64,000 nucleotides of DNA from Pseudoxanthomonas daejeonensis (GCF_010093205.1 NZ_PDWN01000007.1:62001-126000); one strand, 5' to 3'. Shown: positions 36,501-45,146, counted from the stretch's first letter. Numbers and translations are program-made. The notes: generated by a model not told the origin, from the letters alone.

Positions 36501-36716
36501 CGTGGGCACGCTGATACTACCGTAATAGAGCGCGAGGTCGATTGACTCTATGCCCTCGCCGACGGAGTCCTCCCTGGAAATACCTTCAACCGACACGACC
36601 TTGAGGTCGGAGGATGCTTCTAGAAGCTCCAAGCAAAGGCGGGAGGCGCGCGAGTAATGAAACTGATCGCCGTCACGGCTGGGGCCAACGTCAAAAGTAT
36701 CAGTCTGCAGTGGCAT
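30447..36716 (-). CDS. Avs3-like antiviral STAND NTPase with N-terminal Cap4/DUF4297-type nuclease
   Basis: Very large protein (2,089 aa) expected to sense phage protein and activate a nuclease. The N terminus has a PD-(D/E)xK-like pattern: E44, D60 in SIDLALYYG, and Q80-L-K82 in YRQLKHST, as in Cap4/DUF4297 nucleases. The STAND NTPase follows with Walker A ADGGYGKS (281-288) and Walker B LVLVLDAADN (D384, D387), then a TARPHR sensor-like stretch. The remaining 1,600 residues look like alpha-helical repeats, the usual sensor part. The ATG at 36716 is chosen because the nuclease begins there; an upstream ATG extends the frame without similarity. Avs type 3 is the best match in architecture, although homology should be tested. 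Confidence 0.85.
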   Translation of the reverse strand: MPLQTDTFDVGPSRDGDQFHYSRASRLCLELLEASSDLKVVSVEGISREDSVGEGIESIDLALYYGSISVPTARFVRYRQLKHSTLHADKEWTASGLKKTLKDFAERFMALVDHFGIQDVCARFAFEFETNRPLSPKVAQTLADLSGGTQGPDARYISRVTGLAPADLQAFASRFRLITRVEGFLEQRALLNRDLRAYLPGHDKDAAIALRDLVARKATTEFKSNHEIRREDVLDAMGVRLGDLFPAPSVLESPAVVVTRAQMPDLIKAITESSAPVIVSADGGYGKSIVATQIGPALPGSTTFVYDCFGNGGYRSATGLRHRAKDGMVQLANEMAAQGLCHPLIPTDKADDAAYVHAFMGRMAQASAALRSQAGGAYLVLVLDAADNAEVAAEEFHHPPSFPRLLLSETLPDNVRLVLTARPHRVAKLQPPPGVVSFELDGFSEKETGDLLMTRFPDVGKADIREFHRLTSSNPRVQRAALDLDLTAPLTTVLRGLGPSPRTVDDTIGALLEQAVRQVRHVAAKVEQSQIDRICAALATLRPFVPIRIIALTAGVDEGLVRSFVHDIGRPLLLRDDSVQFRDEPTETWFQTHFRPEQEELEAFVRRLKPLARGSRYAAAALPALMLSTDHFDELVQLALSDDALPEDDEIARRDVELQRLEFATRAALKARRYVDAAKLALKAGGRVAADARQQTLLSGNVDLASRFLDADQLLEQVSRRQIVGGNWTGSEHAYEASLLSGRKALAGEARAQLRFAYDWLGHWLRNRQQRESHASVEDKDILELEWTELNVHGPTQCASQLRSWRPRQLSYRIGRPLAKRLVDAARWEDADALALAAGNDIGLVLAVANELSVVERYVPKSAAARTIRLLLHPRIKLGTPGDWRGEATRMCAVASMVETACHYRLASKRALAGLLRRYLPKDVPRTLESEHFNEDRSAYLRAYALLAALLGKSLTLEFIYGKKRRSRKKTSENRFSGRGFENLQVLLPWHELSVKVRSGAVSKAGFDTALAAALEHWGRHRRDGYQDRSATADVVARLWSECIVLLGSDEALWTQLAQWQDGLRIPLFIPTLADLTRRVGLTGGPPYIALSFAHRARRRIGEESELAESMVDSYVLLARAMLGSSDDEAQQYFNEAVRVASKIGQENLERWHALLHLSDACAADRFDDPQLAYRFARAAELTRSYVDRDKHFDWEHTVEAIAMLSPGTSAAIISRWRDRRFGEQERLFPQLVEVLCKRGDLDARDAAPLICFEGYWDWPGLIAAALDATGSGADKEKLLEQFYSYLRFSAASGKRLKAVANAVQLRGLDAQPFLELEARVRRSESDHHSNEASLTDVREDGPEWESVFAGIDLGGASGLLESQARMPDGRTGRWSKQWIGEAIARVPAGRERAFVEALEMVDDWSPYEVRRLLDQIPATWADRLAARQSLALFVRRMARDHATSLGIDRHYQSLSYDLVFEKTGVTREELLRVALGAIADTSLPTTSHGLFQLVAVLGQFLTPVEARSVLGYGLEHLEEALGREQGDGPWSPHLEPRGGCRTSIAGYIWAALGAVESGRRWQAVHAVRALCRLGREALLEDILALATGGDASAFTDASFHFYRMHAIQGLLTALDRASRDGAVVVARHATWLETLASRQTRHVIYRGIAARALLALADAGHVMIDPVTQGALGRINTSKLPTQFSAHHTRPHRSPPGSEDTCEFAFGYDFVRSWIEPLASCFAIRSQEIEAVACRIIREDWGLQENGHYDRDARALRGQFKEYTRRRGSELGGQDDLSFYLSYHALMETAGQLLETHPLHEDPESSWGSFAHWLEYTASLNATGDWLADRRQLPPMDAVQFPKRKKDAWPVPPTKNYMRSRLMGRTGGVVVAGRWTQYEGRNCETIRVVSALASQSHAGALSRSLAATRNPYDYALPEFQDTHEIQHGGFVLEGWVTESGAESGSDSDDPWAGGLSRRFSDLAGPVAAELGVVRDESSDAWHKSDGTCVAWVERWSEGADEGARTPGGERLVVDRKFLQRALDRRERTLILEVTCHRHVVPFSYESRSGDEEEEHSTEIITLERERAPRIVGRNARPRRKARRRTKTR

Positions 36717-37342
36717 TAACTCGCATGTCCTGATTTCTCGATCACAGTAACGCCTCCCAGAATCCACAGCACCATGGCGAGCCAACCCAAGAGATCTGGA
36801 GGCCTTACACGCCTCAAGCTGCCCCAGCTTAGTTTACCCATTCGCTGGGAAATCTCCCCATTTGCATAGGCGTACCGGTCAAGCGCCTCGACTAAAGGCG
36901 CGGCGGACGAAATCGCATTCTCATGGGCACAGACAGGCAGTGTCCGCTCGGAGCTGAGGCGGACTTGGGCAATCCCAACAACGGCCCCTGACCACTAATC
37001 CGTCGACCCCGCGTAGCTTGGCCACGCAACGATCACTCGTTGGAGCGGACCTCAGCGCTTGAAGTAAGCCGGCTGACGAGGGTACTCCGGCCTGAATTAC
37101 CTGTTCGAGCCCCTCGAAGGCGAGGGTGCTGGCTCTGGCTTAGGCACGGTTCGTAGGCAGGTTGCGCACCTAGAGGAGCCTATGAGACCCTCTAGGAGTC
37201 GCTACAGGGCTGTGCTCGTACCGACCCCAGCAGTCGCCTCGCATCTGAGCCGACGTGCGCCTAGGGGAAACAAGGCTGGTCCGGCAAACCGGAACCTCGC
37301 TCGCGCTTCGCGAGCACCTTGCCCTTTTCCCAGGACTCCGCA
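36717..37342. promoter_or_regulatory. Divergent region between the STAND module and the replication module
   Basis: 626 bp without a convincing gene; short frames here lack family features. It should hold the promoters of both modules. The clearest element is an 8-bp perfect inverted repeat at 37169-37196 (listed separately). A GGGAAATCTCCC near-palindrome lies around 36848-36859. Confidence 0.55.
37169..37196. promoter_or_regulatory. Inverted repeat, possible operator
   Basis: CCTAGAGG (37169-37176) and CCTCTAGG (37189-37196) are perfect reverse complements separated by 12 bases. They lie 147 bp upstream of the excisionase-like gene. An operator or excisionase site is plausible; the hairpin is too short to be a strong terminator. 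Confidence 0.45.
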
Positions 37343-37546
37343 ATGCACATCTCACGCCCATTTGCGTCCTTCGTGGACGCCTGCCGCGCACGCGGGATAA
37401 GCCGTAGCGTGGCATTCCAGCTTGCCAAGAATGGCCTGCTCGAGACTTTCACCATTGGTCGTCGCCGCTACGTTTTCATCGATTCGCTCGATTCCCTTGG
37501 CGAGCGTCTGTCCGAGCGCAAAAATCCGCGGGAGGCACTGGCATGA
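37343..37546 (+). CDS. Small excisionase/AlpA-like DNA-binding protein
   Basis: 67-residue protein with a MerR/AlpA-like winged helix pattern (ISRSVAFQLAKNGLLETF, then a beta wing TIGRRRYVFIDSL). Such proteins bind DNA near integrase genes and help excision or regulate replication genes. The ATG at 37343 has AGGA upstream; an in-frame ATG at 37319 would add eight residues. Overlaps the next gene by four bases, so it is coupled to the replication module. Exact role is inferred. Confidence 0.7.
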   Translation: MHISRPFASFVDACRARGISRSVAFQLAKNGLLETFTIGRRRYVFIDSLDSLGERLSERKNPREALA

Positions 37547-38187
37547 CGCAGGATCGTTATTTCGAGCACCTGCGTGGTGCCGAAGACTCGAGGAATCACC
37601 AGCTCCTCAAGACAGAGTTCCGCTTCCACATGATCCAGGATTCCGGACCAGCGCCGGATCATGGAGCCTGTGGCTACGACTTCAATCTGAAATACGCTCG
37701 CAAAGGAGCCGCACTCAGCTCACTGCCATGGATTGTGCGCGGCCTAGAGTGCCGTTGTGCGGCACTCGAGCAGGTGGATCTTCGATACATGGCCGATGGA
37801 TCGATCACGGCGAGGGTATGGGTGGGCCCAGGCTCCATTCTGGAAGAAGGCCTGCGTCAATTCATCGACCGCATGGTACGCAACCCTATAGGCTTTCTTC
37901 TCGATCGGACGCCCGCCCTAGTTACGTGGGCGCACCTTATTGCCGCTAAGGCGATTGAAGATGTCGAGCGGTTCCGAGAGGTCTCCATGCAGTTTCGAGA
38001 AATCTTGCGTTCTGAGATCCCACTCTACCTCCCGGACACATGCCTACCTTGCGGTCTTGCCATAAGCCTCATTTCTGATATCGACGATGAGGAGCTCAGC
38101 GAGGCCGAGCGTGCCGCAGCTACAACGACTCTCGAGCGGCTTCGAAGCGGGGCACTGCGGACATTGGCCCTGACGAGCGGAGATTGA
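37543..38187 (+). CDS. Unknown protein of the replication module
   Basis: 214-residue protein with no family that I recognise. It has a mixed N-terminal half (HGACGYDFNLKYARKGAALS) and a helical C-terminal half with acidic segments (SDIDDEELSEAERAAA). There is no signal peptide or membrane segment. It starts with an ATGA overlap of the excisionase-like gene and ends two bases before the primase start, so it is probably a small replication or regulatory factor. Confidence 0.7.
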   Translation: MTQDRYFEHLRGAEDSRNHQLLKTEFRFHMIQDSGPAPDHGACGYDFNLKYARKGAALSSLPWIVRGLECRCAALEQVDLRYMADGSITARVWVGPGSILEEGLRQFIDRMVRNPIGFLLDRTPALVTWAHLIAAKAIEDVERFREVSMQFREILRSEIPLYLPDTCLPCGLAISLISDIDDEELSEAERAAATTTLERLRSGALRTLALTSGD

Positions 38188-38189
38188 TA

Positions 38190-40532
38190 GTGCCCACTCC
38201 GATTGTCTCAGCAACAACTTATCCCTCAATCCCGTACAGCTTCGGCGTAGGCGCCAAGGATGCGCGTCCCGAACAACGCATCGCACCAACGATTTCTGCG
38301 TTGGCAGAGGCGCTGGAGCAGCATCGCGGTCCGTTCACGCCTCGTGGTCTGGATGTCGCCGGCATGAGGCGCTGGAAGGAGACCGCGCCATTGCCATGGA
38401 TCGCCCAACCCATGGCCGGCAGCGGACGCCGTTCCGCGGCAAACGCACAACCTTGGCCGCTTCTGATCCTCGACGTGGATGGCGTGTACCCGCTTGATTC
38501 TGATGCGAAGCCCATCGCGCTCCTGCTATCGCTAGTAAGCGCCCTGCGAGAGCTCGCGCCTTGCTTTGGCTGGTTCACCGCCAGCAGTACGAACGAACGA
38601 CCACGTGCGCGGATGATTCTCCTACTGAGCCGTCCAGTGATAGCGGCGGAGGCAAAGGATCTAGCCCGTGTACTGGCACGGGACCTGTCGCAAGCGCTAG
38701 GCGTGAACGTCGGCTCCCACGCGGATGCGGAGGTAATCATCGACCCGTCGATGCAGGACTCGGCGCACATCGCCTTCAGCCCCCAAGAAGGCTGCCGGAT
38801 GATCGGCTTGCGCGATGCAGCCACACCACTCGACGTTGACGACATGCTCAAGCGTCAGGTGGAGGTGGCCGGGACGCGTGAGCTTGTCTTTCCAGCGCGC
38901 CCGCATACGCCGGAAGCGCAGGCGGAGGTGGCTTCTGCGCTCAACCGTTTGCCCCCCTCCGCGGTCAATGACAGGGCCACCTGGATTCGGGTCCTAGCCT
39001 CGCTGAAGTCATATGGCTGGCCTGAAGATGTAATGGGCCCGATCGCGAGGGCATGGTCTGAACGTTCGTCCAGGTTCGATCCTGACCGGTGGGCCACGGA
39101 CTGGATGAGTCTGTGTCCAGAGGGCGGGATCACCCCAGCCACGCTCTACCACCTCGCTGGCCAGGCAGATCAAGACTGCCCTGCCTTCGGCACAGATGAC
39201 GGATTCGCATGCCGATTCGAGGGCGCGTTGGCCGGCCGGGCAATGTTCGCTCGCGGCAAATTTTTCTGGTGGACAGGTGCGTTCTGGCAGCCAGATGGAG
39301 GGAAAGTGGCTGCAGAGCTGAAGCGTCACGCGCGCGAGCAAGCTGACGAGGCCGCCCGCACCTTCCATGCGGACCCGACGGACACGGCCAAGGAGCGTCG
39401 CGCAAAAGCTGCCCGTTTGTTGCTTCAGCAAAACGTGCAGGACCGGGTCCTACGGGCCGTTTGCATCATGCTTCGCGTTGACGAGGCACTGCTGGACAAG
39501 GATCCGATGCTGCTCGCGTGCACGAACGGGACGGTGGACCTCCGTACCGGCGCACTCAAGTCCGCGGACCCAGATGACCGGATCACCTTGTGCACGGGCC
39601 ACGCGTACGACCCGGCTGCAACCTGCCCTCGGTGGCGCGCCTTCCTTGCCGAGGCATTGGCTGATCCCGAAACTGTCGACTGGTGCCAGCGGTGGTTCGG
39701 CTACTGCGCCACTGGCGACAACCGCGAGGAGCTTATGGTGCTCGCGATCGGTCCGGGCGGCACGGGCAAATCGACGGTGATCAAGGCGATCATGCACGCG
39801 TTCGGCGGCGAGGCATCTTCGACCAGCTACGCCACCGCCGCGGCTTCCCAGCTGCTATCGGACACCGGTCGGCGTCGATCGGCAAACGAGCACACCGGGG
39901 GCCTGACCCCGCTCGCGGGTAAACGCCTCGCCGCCGTCAACGAAGTCAAAAAGGGCGAGGCCTGGGACGACTCGGTTTTTAAGCAGCTGGTGTCCCGCGA
40001 GCCAATCCAGATGCGCGAGGTGGGCGGTGCCCACGCGTTCAGCGTAATCCCGACATGGAAGATCGTCGTGCGGGGCAACCACCGGCCAAACACCCGAGAC
40101 GTGGGCGACGCCTTCTATCGGCGCGTAGCGGTCCTAGAGTTCAAGCATAAACCTCGGAGCATTGACAGGACGCTCGACGATGCCCTCATCGCGGAGGCGC
40201 CAGGGATCCTTGCATGGATTGTGCTTGGCGGCGTTGCTTGGCATGTAAAGGGCCTGGAACAACCAGGTGCCATGCGCGAAGCGCGCGACAGCTACCGCGC
40301 ACAGCAGGACGTATTTGGTGAGTGGGTTGCTTCGCGTATCGAGCCGGGGGGCTTTACGTCGGGCGAAGAGCTGCGACATGACTACTTGGGCTTTTCTGGC
40401 CAGACCCGGCATCCGCTTACGCCCAAATCATTCGCCGCCGCAATGCAGGAACGGGGCTACGAATGTGTGAAGTACCGGGGCACGCGGGGATTCAACGTCG
40501 TGCTGAATCCCGAGGGCTGCGAAACAGGTTGA
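38190..40532 (+). CDS. D5-family primase/helicase
   Basis: Replication protein of phage, plasmid and satellite type (780 aa). The N-terminal half looks like an AEP-type primase module (LLILDVDGVYPLD, EVIIDPSMQDSAHIAFS), followed by a D5-N-like linker with DPMLLACTNGTVDLRTG. The superfamily 3 helicase has Walker A GPGGTGKS at 521-528 and AVNEVKKGEAWDD as its B region, then KIVVRGNHRPNTRD. The GTG at 38190 has GGAGA six bases upstream; a TTG at 38184 is the alternative. It suggests the element replicates after excision. Confidence 0.9.
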   Translation: MPTPIVSATTYPSIPYSFGVGAKDARPEQRIAPTISALAEALEQHRGPFTPRGLDVAGMRRWKETAPLPWIAQPMAGSGRRSAANAQPWPLLILDVDGVYPLDSDAKPIALLLSLVSALRELAPCFGWFTASSTNERPRARMILLLSRPVIAAEAKDLARVLARDLSQALGVNVGSHADAEVIIDPSMQDSAHIAFSPQEGCRMIGLRDAATPLDVDDMLKRQVEVAGTRELVFPARPHTPEAQAEVASALNRLPPSAVNDRATWIRVLASLKSYGWPEDVMGPIARAWSERSSRFDPDRWATDWMSLCPEGGITPATLYHLAGQADQDCPAFGTDDGFACRFEGALAGRAMFARGKFFWWTGAFWQPDGGKVAAELKRHAREQADEAARTFHADPTDTAKERRAKAARLLLQQNVQDRVLRAVCIMLRVDEALLDKDPMLLACTNGTVDLRTGALKSADPDDRITLCTGHAYDPAATCPRWRAFLAEALADPETVDWCQRWFGYCATGDNREELMVLAIGPGGTGKSTVIKAIMHAFGGEASSTSYATAAASQLLSDTGRRRSANEHTGGLTPLAGKRLAAVNEVKKGEAWDDSVFKQLVSREPIQMREVGGAHAFSVIPTWKIVVRGNHRPNTRDVGDAFYRRVAVLEFKHKPRSIDRTLDDALIAEAPGILAWIVLGGVAWHVKGLEQPGAMREARDSYRAQQDVFGEWVASRIEPGGFTSGEELRHDYLGFSGQTRHPLTPKSFAAAMQERGYECVKYRGTRGFNVVLNPEGCETG

Positions 40533-40779
40533 TGACCATGCAATCTCCGTGGACGTATCGGACAGATGCGAGCCGAGATCGCACTACCTCCTATAGGGGT
40601 TCGATGCTAGGTCAGACCCTACTTAACGTGTCCAATCTGTCCAAAGCGCCAGAAGCCTTATATATCAAGGGATTCCGGTGCGAATGCTTTGAACACCACC
40701 TGCCCAAAGCGTCCAATTTTTGGCAAAAAATGTCCGCGCCTAGTTCAAAACGCGTTTTGCGACTACTTGGCAGTGAATT
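40533..40779. other. Region after the primase gene with GTCCAA repeats
   Basis: 247 bp without a convincing gene. TGTCCAA occurs at 40629-40635 and 40639-40645, and CCAAAGCG/GTCCAA variants recur near 40703-40718, in an AT-richer context. It could be a replication origin or a binding site for the primase; there are too few copies to call iterons. Confidence 0.3.
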
Positions 40780-41067
40780 ATGCGAACTGACGACCCTGCT
40801 GACATCGAGTTCTGGACACCGCAGCGGATAGCCGCGTCCCAAGCGATGCGCCGCTACGAGCGGTCGTGGGCGGCATGTCCACCATGGCAGCAGTGGAACT
40901 TTCGCGGACACGTACACCGGCTGCGCGCTGCAGGCGTGGCCGAGGGTGATATCGCCAGGTTGATACACGGGACGCTCGCCGTCATGCGTCCTTGGCGACT
41001 CAGCGATGCTGAGCTCATCAAGGCGCTGAAGAGTCGGGGGTCCCTTAGGTGGGCCAGCCGCCGGTGA
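40780..41067 (+). CDS. Possible small protein at the right end of the element
   Basis: 95-residue frame with a plausible composition: WTPQRIAASQAMRRYERSW, several Trp, and WRLSDAELIKALKSRGSL at the end. It lacks a family and has a weak ribosome-binding site. The position just inside the right boundary, behind the primase, suggests a small accessory or regulatory protein, if real. Confidence 0.45.
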   Translation: MRTDDPADIEFWTPQRIAASQAMRRYERSWAACPPWQQWNFRGHVHRLRAAGVAEGDIARLIHGTLAVMRPWRLSDAELIKALKSRGSLRWASRR

Positions 41068-41200
41068 TCTAGCTCCACCTCAGTGGAGGTAGGCGACACA
41101 CCGAACGCTGTCAGAGCGCACGGCCGCACGCAGCAATAGCTAAGGCCAGCGCTTTGCTACCCAGGCGGGGTTAAAAACAAATAGGGTGTGTATGGACGGA

Positions 41201-41234
41201 GGGTACGGGGGGTGAGTTCCCGGGTACGGGGGGT
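41201..41234 (+). repeat. Direct repeats near the right end
   Basis: GGGTACGGGGGGT occurs at 41201-41213 and 41222-41234 (21-bp period), between the last small frame and the integrase arm-type repeats. No copy is seen at the left end. Confidence 0.5.
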
Positions 41235-41249
41235 AATTCCACCCCCTGT

Positions 41250-41269
41250 TTTCCATACTTTTTCCATGC
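41250..41269 (+). repeat. Paired integrase arm-type repeats, right end
   Basis: TTTCCATAC (41250-41258) and TTTCCATGC (41261-41269), the same orientation and 11-bp spacing as the left pair (19032-19051). They lie 36 bp inside attR. Their presence at both ends supports a role in integrase binding. Confidence 0.6.
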
Positions 41270-41274
41270 TGCCC

Positions 41275-41300
41275 AATTAAAAAGCGGCCAAGCCGCTGAT
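41275..41300 (-). terminator. Intrinsic terminator of tRNA-Val
   Basis: On the minus strand AGCGGC-TTG-GCCGCT is followed by TTTTTAATT, a typical intrinsic terminator starting a few bases after the tRNA 3' end. It lies inside the element boundary, so the element supplies the present terminator of the tRNA. Confidence 0.8.
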
Positions 41301-41305
41301 TTAAT

Positions 41306-41355
41306 TGGTGGGCGGTACAGGGTTCGAACCTGTGACCCCTACCATGTCAAGGTAG
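41306..41355 (-). repeat. attR: 50-bp direct repeat within intact tRNA-Val
   Basis: Second copy of the perfect 50-bp repeat found at 18901-18950; its left edge coincides with the tRNA CCA end and its right edge lies in the anticodon arm. Confidence 0.95.
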
Positions 41356-41380
41356 TGCTCTACCGCTGAGCTAACCGCCC
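41306..41380 (-). tRNA. tRNA-Val(GAC), integration target
   Basis: A 75-nt cloverleaf with encoded CCA. The acceptor GGGCGGT pairs with ACCGCCC, the anticodon arm is CTACC-TTGACAT-GGTAG with anticodon GAC, and the T arm contains GGTTCGAACC. The 3' 50 bases (41306-41355) are duplicated at 18901-18950. The intact gene is on the right side of the element, so tRNA function is preserved. Confidence 0.96.
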
Positions 41381-41549
41381 GGTGCTGCCAACCTGCGCGG
41401 ATTGCCCGCGGCAGGGCGCGCATTCTACCCCGCGGCCGGGGCCAGCCACAACCTGGCGGCACGGTCGCGCCGTCACTGCAGGTCCGTTCGCCGCCGCGCA
41501 TGTACCCGGCCCTCCGCCAGCGCCCACCCGGCCCGGTATTCGCAGGCGG

Positions 41550-43574
<2,025 letters not shown>

Positions 43575-43877
43575 GCGCGGATCGGTGCCGTCTTGGGGGA
43601 CAGGCCAGTATAGACAGGGGGCGCATCGACGCCGTGTGGTACTCCGCACGCGGGCCATCATCCCGGAGCACCCACGTCGCCCGTCTCCCCACCAGGCCCC
43701 CTCGCCTGCGAGCGCCTGCCCTCGGGAAGACGGGTCGCTGGATCCGCCAGCCCGTCATCGCGCAGCCGCGAGTCCGTCGATCACGCCAAATTCCTACATC
43801 ACGGCCAGGCAACCGCCGATTCCGGCACCAGAGCCCCTGCGCCAACCTGAACCTCCCGAGCGAAAAGGACTTCGCCC
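43575..43877. other. Divergent gap between uvrB and a pseudopilin gene
   Basis: 303 bp with no convincing gene. It must contain both promoters; I see no clear LexA box. The AT-richer stretch ATCACGCCAAATTCCTACATCACG (about 43780) may be part of the pseudopilin promoter. Confidence 0.45.
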
Positions 43878-44414
43878 ATGCGCAAGGATGCGCCGGGTCG
43901 CCTCTCCGGGTTCAGCCTCGTTGAACTGTCGATCACAGTGTCGATCCTGGCCATCCTGCTGGGACTGGCGTTGCCCGGCTTCCGCGAGACGCTGCAGCGG
44001 CAGCGCGCGGCGTCGGCCACGCACCAGCTGGCCGCCCAGCTGGCGCAGGCACGGAACACGGCGATCACGGCACGCGTGCCGGTCACGGTCTGCCCGTCCG
44101 GGGGTGAGGGGCGCTGCCTCGGCCAGCCTGACTGGAGCGCCGGCTGGCTGCTCTACCGCGACCCCGGCCGCAGCGACCAGCCGCGGCGTCCGGAGGACGT
44201 CCTCCGTGACATCCGCCAGCCGGTTCATGATTCGGTCCAGGTGCTGGCGAGCGCCGGTCGCCTGCGCGTGCGTTACCAGCCGGACGGCCGCAGCGGCGGC
44301 AGCAACGTCACCTTGCGCGTCTGCACGGCGGGCCGGCTGCAGGGCGAAGTGATCGTCAACAACGTGGGGAGGGTGCGGACGCGGGGCCCCCGCTCCCCGA
44401 CCCCATGCCACTAG
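43878..44414 (+). CDS. GspH/FimT family pseudopilin
   Basis: Minor pilin-like protein (178 aa) processed by prepilin peptidase: a short basic leader ending RLSG, then the hydrophobic N-terminal helix FSLVELSITVSILAILLGLA. Two Cys pairs in the C-terminal half (TVCPSGGEGRC; VCTAGR) may form disulfides. It is separate from, and in the opposite orientation to, the minor-pilin operon at 44.7-51.4 kb, so it may be a second FimT-like initiator for type IV pili or a stray type II secretion protein. Confidence 0.85.
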   Translation: MRKDAPGRLSGFSLVELSITVSILAILLGLALPGFRETLQRQRAASATHQLAAQLAQARNTAITARVPVTVCPSGGEGRCLGQPDWSAGWLLYRDPGRSDQPRRPEDVLRDIRQPVHDSVQVLASAGRLRVRYQPDGRSGGSNVTLRVCTAGRLQGEVIVNNVGRVRTRGPRSPTPCH

Positions 44415-44497
44415 GCCCTGTCGCCCATGGCCAAGGGCCGCCGCTTTCATCAGCGCCTTGCCCACACCGGACTCCTGCCCATACAATGTGCGCCCCC

Positions 44498-44574
44498 GCC
44501 CGAATAGCTCAGCCGGTTAGAGCACTTGACTGTTAATCAGGGGGTCGTTGGTTCGAGTCCAACTTCGGGCGCCA
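44498..44574 (+). tRNA. tRNA-Asn(GTT)
   Basis: 77-nt cloverleaf with encoded CCA. Acceptor GCCCGAA pairs with TTCGGGC. The anticodon loop CTGTTAA gives anticodon GTT. The T arm contains GGTTCGAGTCC. Confidence 0.96.
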
Positions 44575-44580
44575 GATATT

Positions 44581-44608
44581 GAAGGGCCGCGAGCGATCGC
44601 GGCCCTTC
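44581..44608 (+). terminator. Hairpin after tRNA-Asn
   Basis: GAAGGGCCGC pairs with GCGGCCCTTC across an eight-base loop, then GTCTTCAT. Probable terminator of the tRNA, six bases after its CCA. Confidence 0.7.
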
Positions 44609-44641
44609 GTCTTCATGCACTCCAGATGCGGTTGACGCATC

Positions 44642-44672
44642 AAAAGAAGCCGCCTCAAGGGCGGCTTCTTTT
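44642..44672. terminator. Bidirectional terminator between tRNA-Asn and pilE
   Basis: AAAAGAAGCCGCC-TCAA-GGGCGGCTTCTTTT is a perfect 13-bp stem with a T-tract on either strand. It ends the minor-pilin operon on the minus strand and backs up the tRNA-Asn terminator on the plus strand. Confidence 0.88.
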
Positions 44673-44690
44673 GTTTCGTGGCCTGGGCGG

Positions 44691-45146
44691 TTACCAGCAG
44701 TCGGCCAGGGCGGCTGCACCGCTCCGGGTTTTCAGGCCGGTATTGCTGACCGACAGATCCCCGCACCGATCGCTTGCCTGGGGACCCACCGCGGTTGCAG
44801 TGAGCACGAGCTGCGTGGCCGTCTGCGTGCTGGCGGCCAACGTATAACGCGCCGTGGCCCCCGCTTCGCGTGGCGATTGCCCGTTAGGAAGCGCATATCC
44901 GACATAGGTGTTGTTGACGGTGAAGAAGCGCTCCCCTCCCTGCATGTACTCCACCAGGTCGGCCTTGGCCTGTGCGCGCCTCGATTTGCGGATCTGCTCC
45001 TGATAGGACGGGACAGCGATCGCGGCCAGGATCGCCACCACGGCGACCACCACCATCAGCTCGATCAGGGTGAAACCAGCTGCGGCTGCGAAGCTGCGGT
45101 TCTGCATCGGTCCCGTTCCCCTTTTCAAATACGTGGCCTTGTTCAT
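44691..45146 (-). CDS. pilE: Type IV pilin PilE
   Basis: Minor pilin (151 aa from the ATG at 45146) with the prepilin peptidase site AAAAG|FTLIELM and hydrophobic helix VVVAVVAILAAIAVPSY. A DUF/PilE-type C-terminal part holds RCGDLSVSNTGLK and a final Cys. The ATG at 45146 overlaps the pilY1 stop (ATGA) and has GGAGG eight bases upstream, but gives a long 25-residue leader. An ATG at 45104 has AGGGGAACGGG upstream and gives an 11-residue leader more typical of type IVa pilins. Last gene of the minor-pilin operon. Confidence 0.85.
   Translation of the reverse strand: MNKATYLKRGTGPMQNRSFAAAAGFTLIELMVVVAVVAILAAIAVPSYQEQIRKSRRAQAKADLVEYMQGGERFFTVNNTYVGYALPNGQSPREAGATARYTLAASTQTATQLVLTATAVGPQASDRCGDLSVSNTGLKTRSGAAALADCW

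Larger units (their letters stand above)
18901..41355. mobile_element. 22.4-kb integrative element inserted in tRNA-Val(GAC)
   Basis: Bounded by perfect 50-bp direct repeats (18901-18950 and 41306-41355) that correspond to the 3' part of the tRNA-Val gene. It has a tyrosine recombinase at the left end, an excisionase-like protein and a primase-helicase at the right end, and two cargo modules between them. GC content and codon use are visibly lower and more mixed than in the flanking arabinose and uvrB regions. No capsid, terminase, portal, relaxase or type IV secretion genes are seen. It is therefore an integrative element that would need help to transfer, or a degenerate or satellite-like one. 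Confidence 0.92.

Noticed and set aside
37182-37400. Short plus-strand frame in the regulatory region before the excisionase-like gene
   Set aside because: Arg/Pro/Ala-rich, overlaps the inverted repeat and the better-supported 37343 start, no ribosome-binding site.
40535-40831. Possible small gene directly after the primase
   Set aside because: The frame overlaps the start of a better candidate (40780), has no family features and covers repeats that look non-coding.
18901-41355. Prophage
   Set aside because: There are no terminase, portal, capsid, tail or lysis genes; an integrase and D5 primase alone do not define a prophage.
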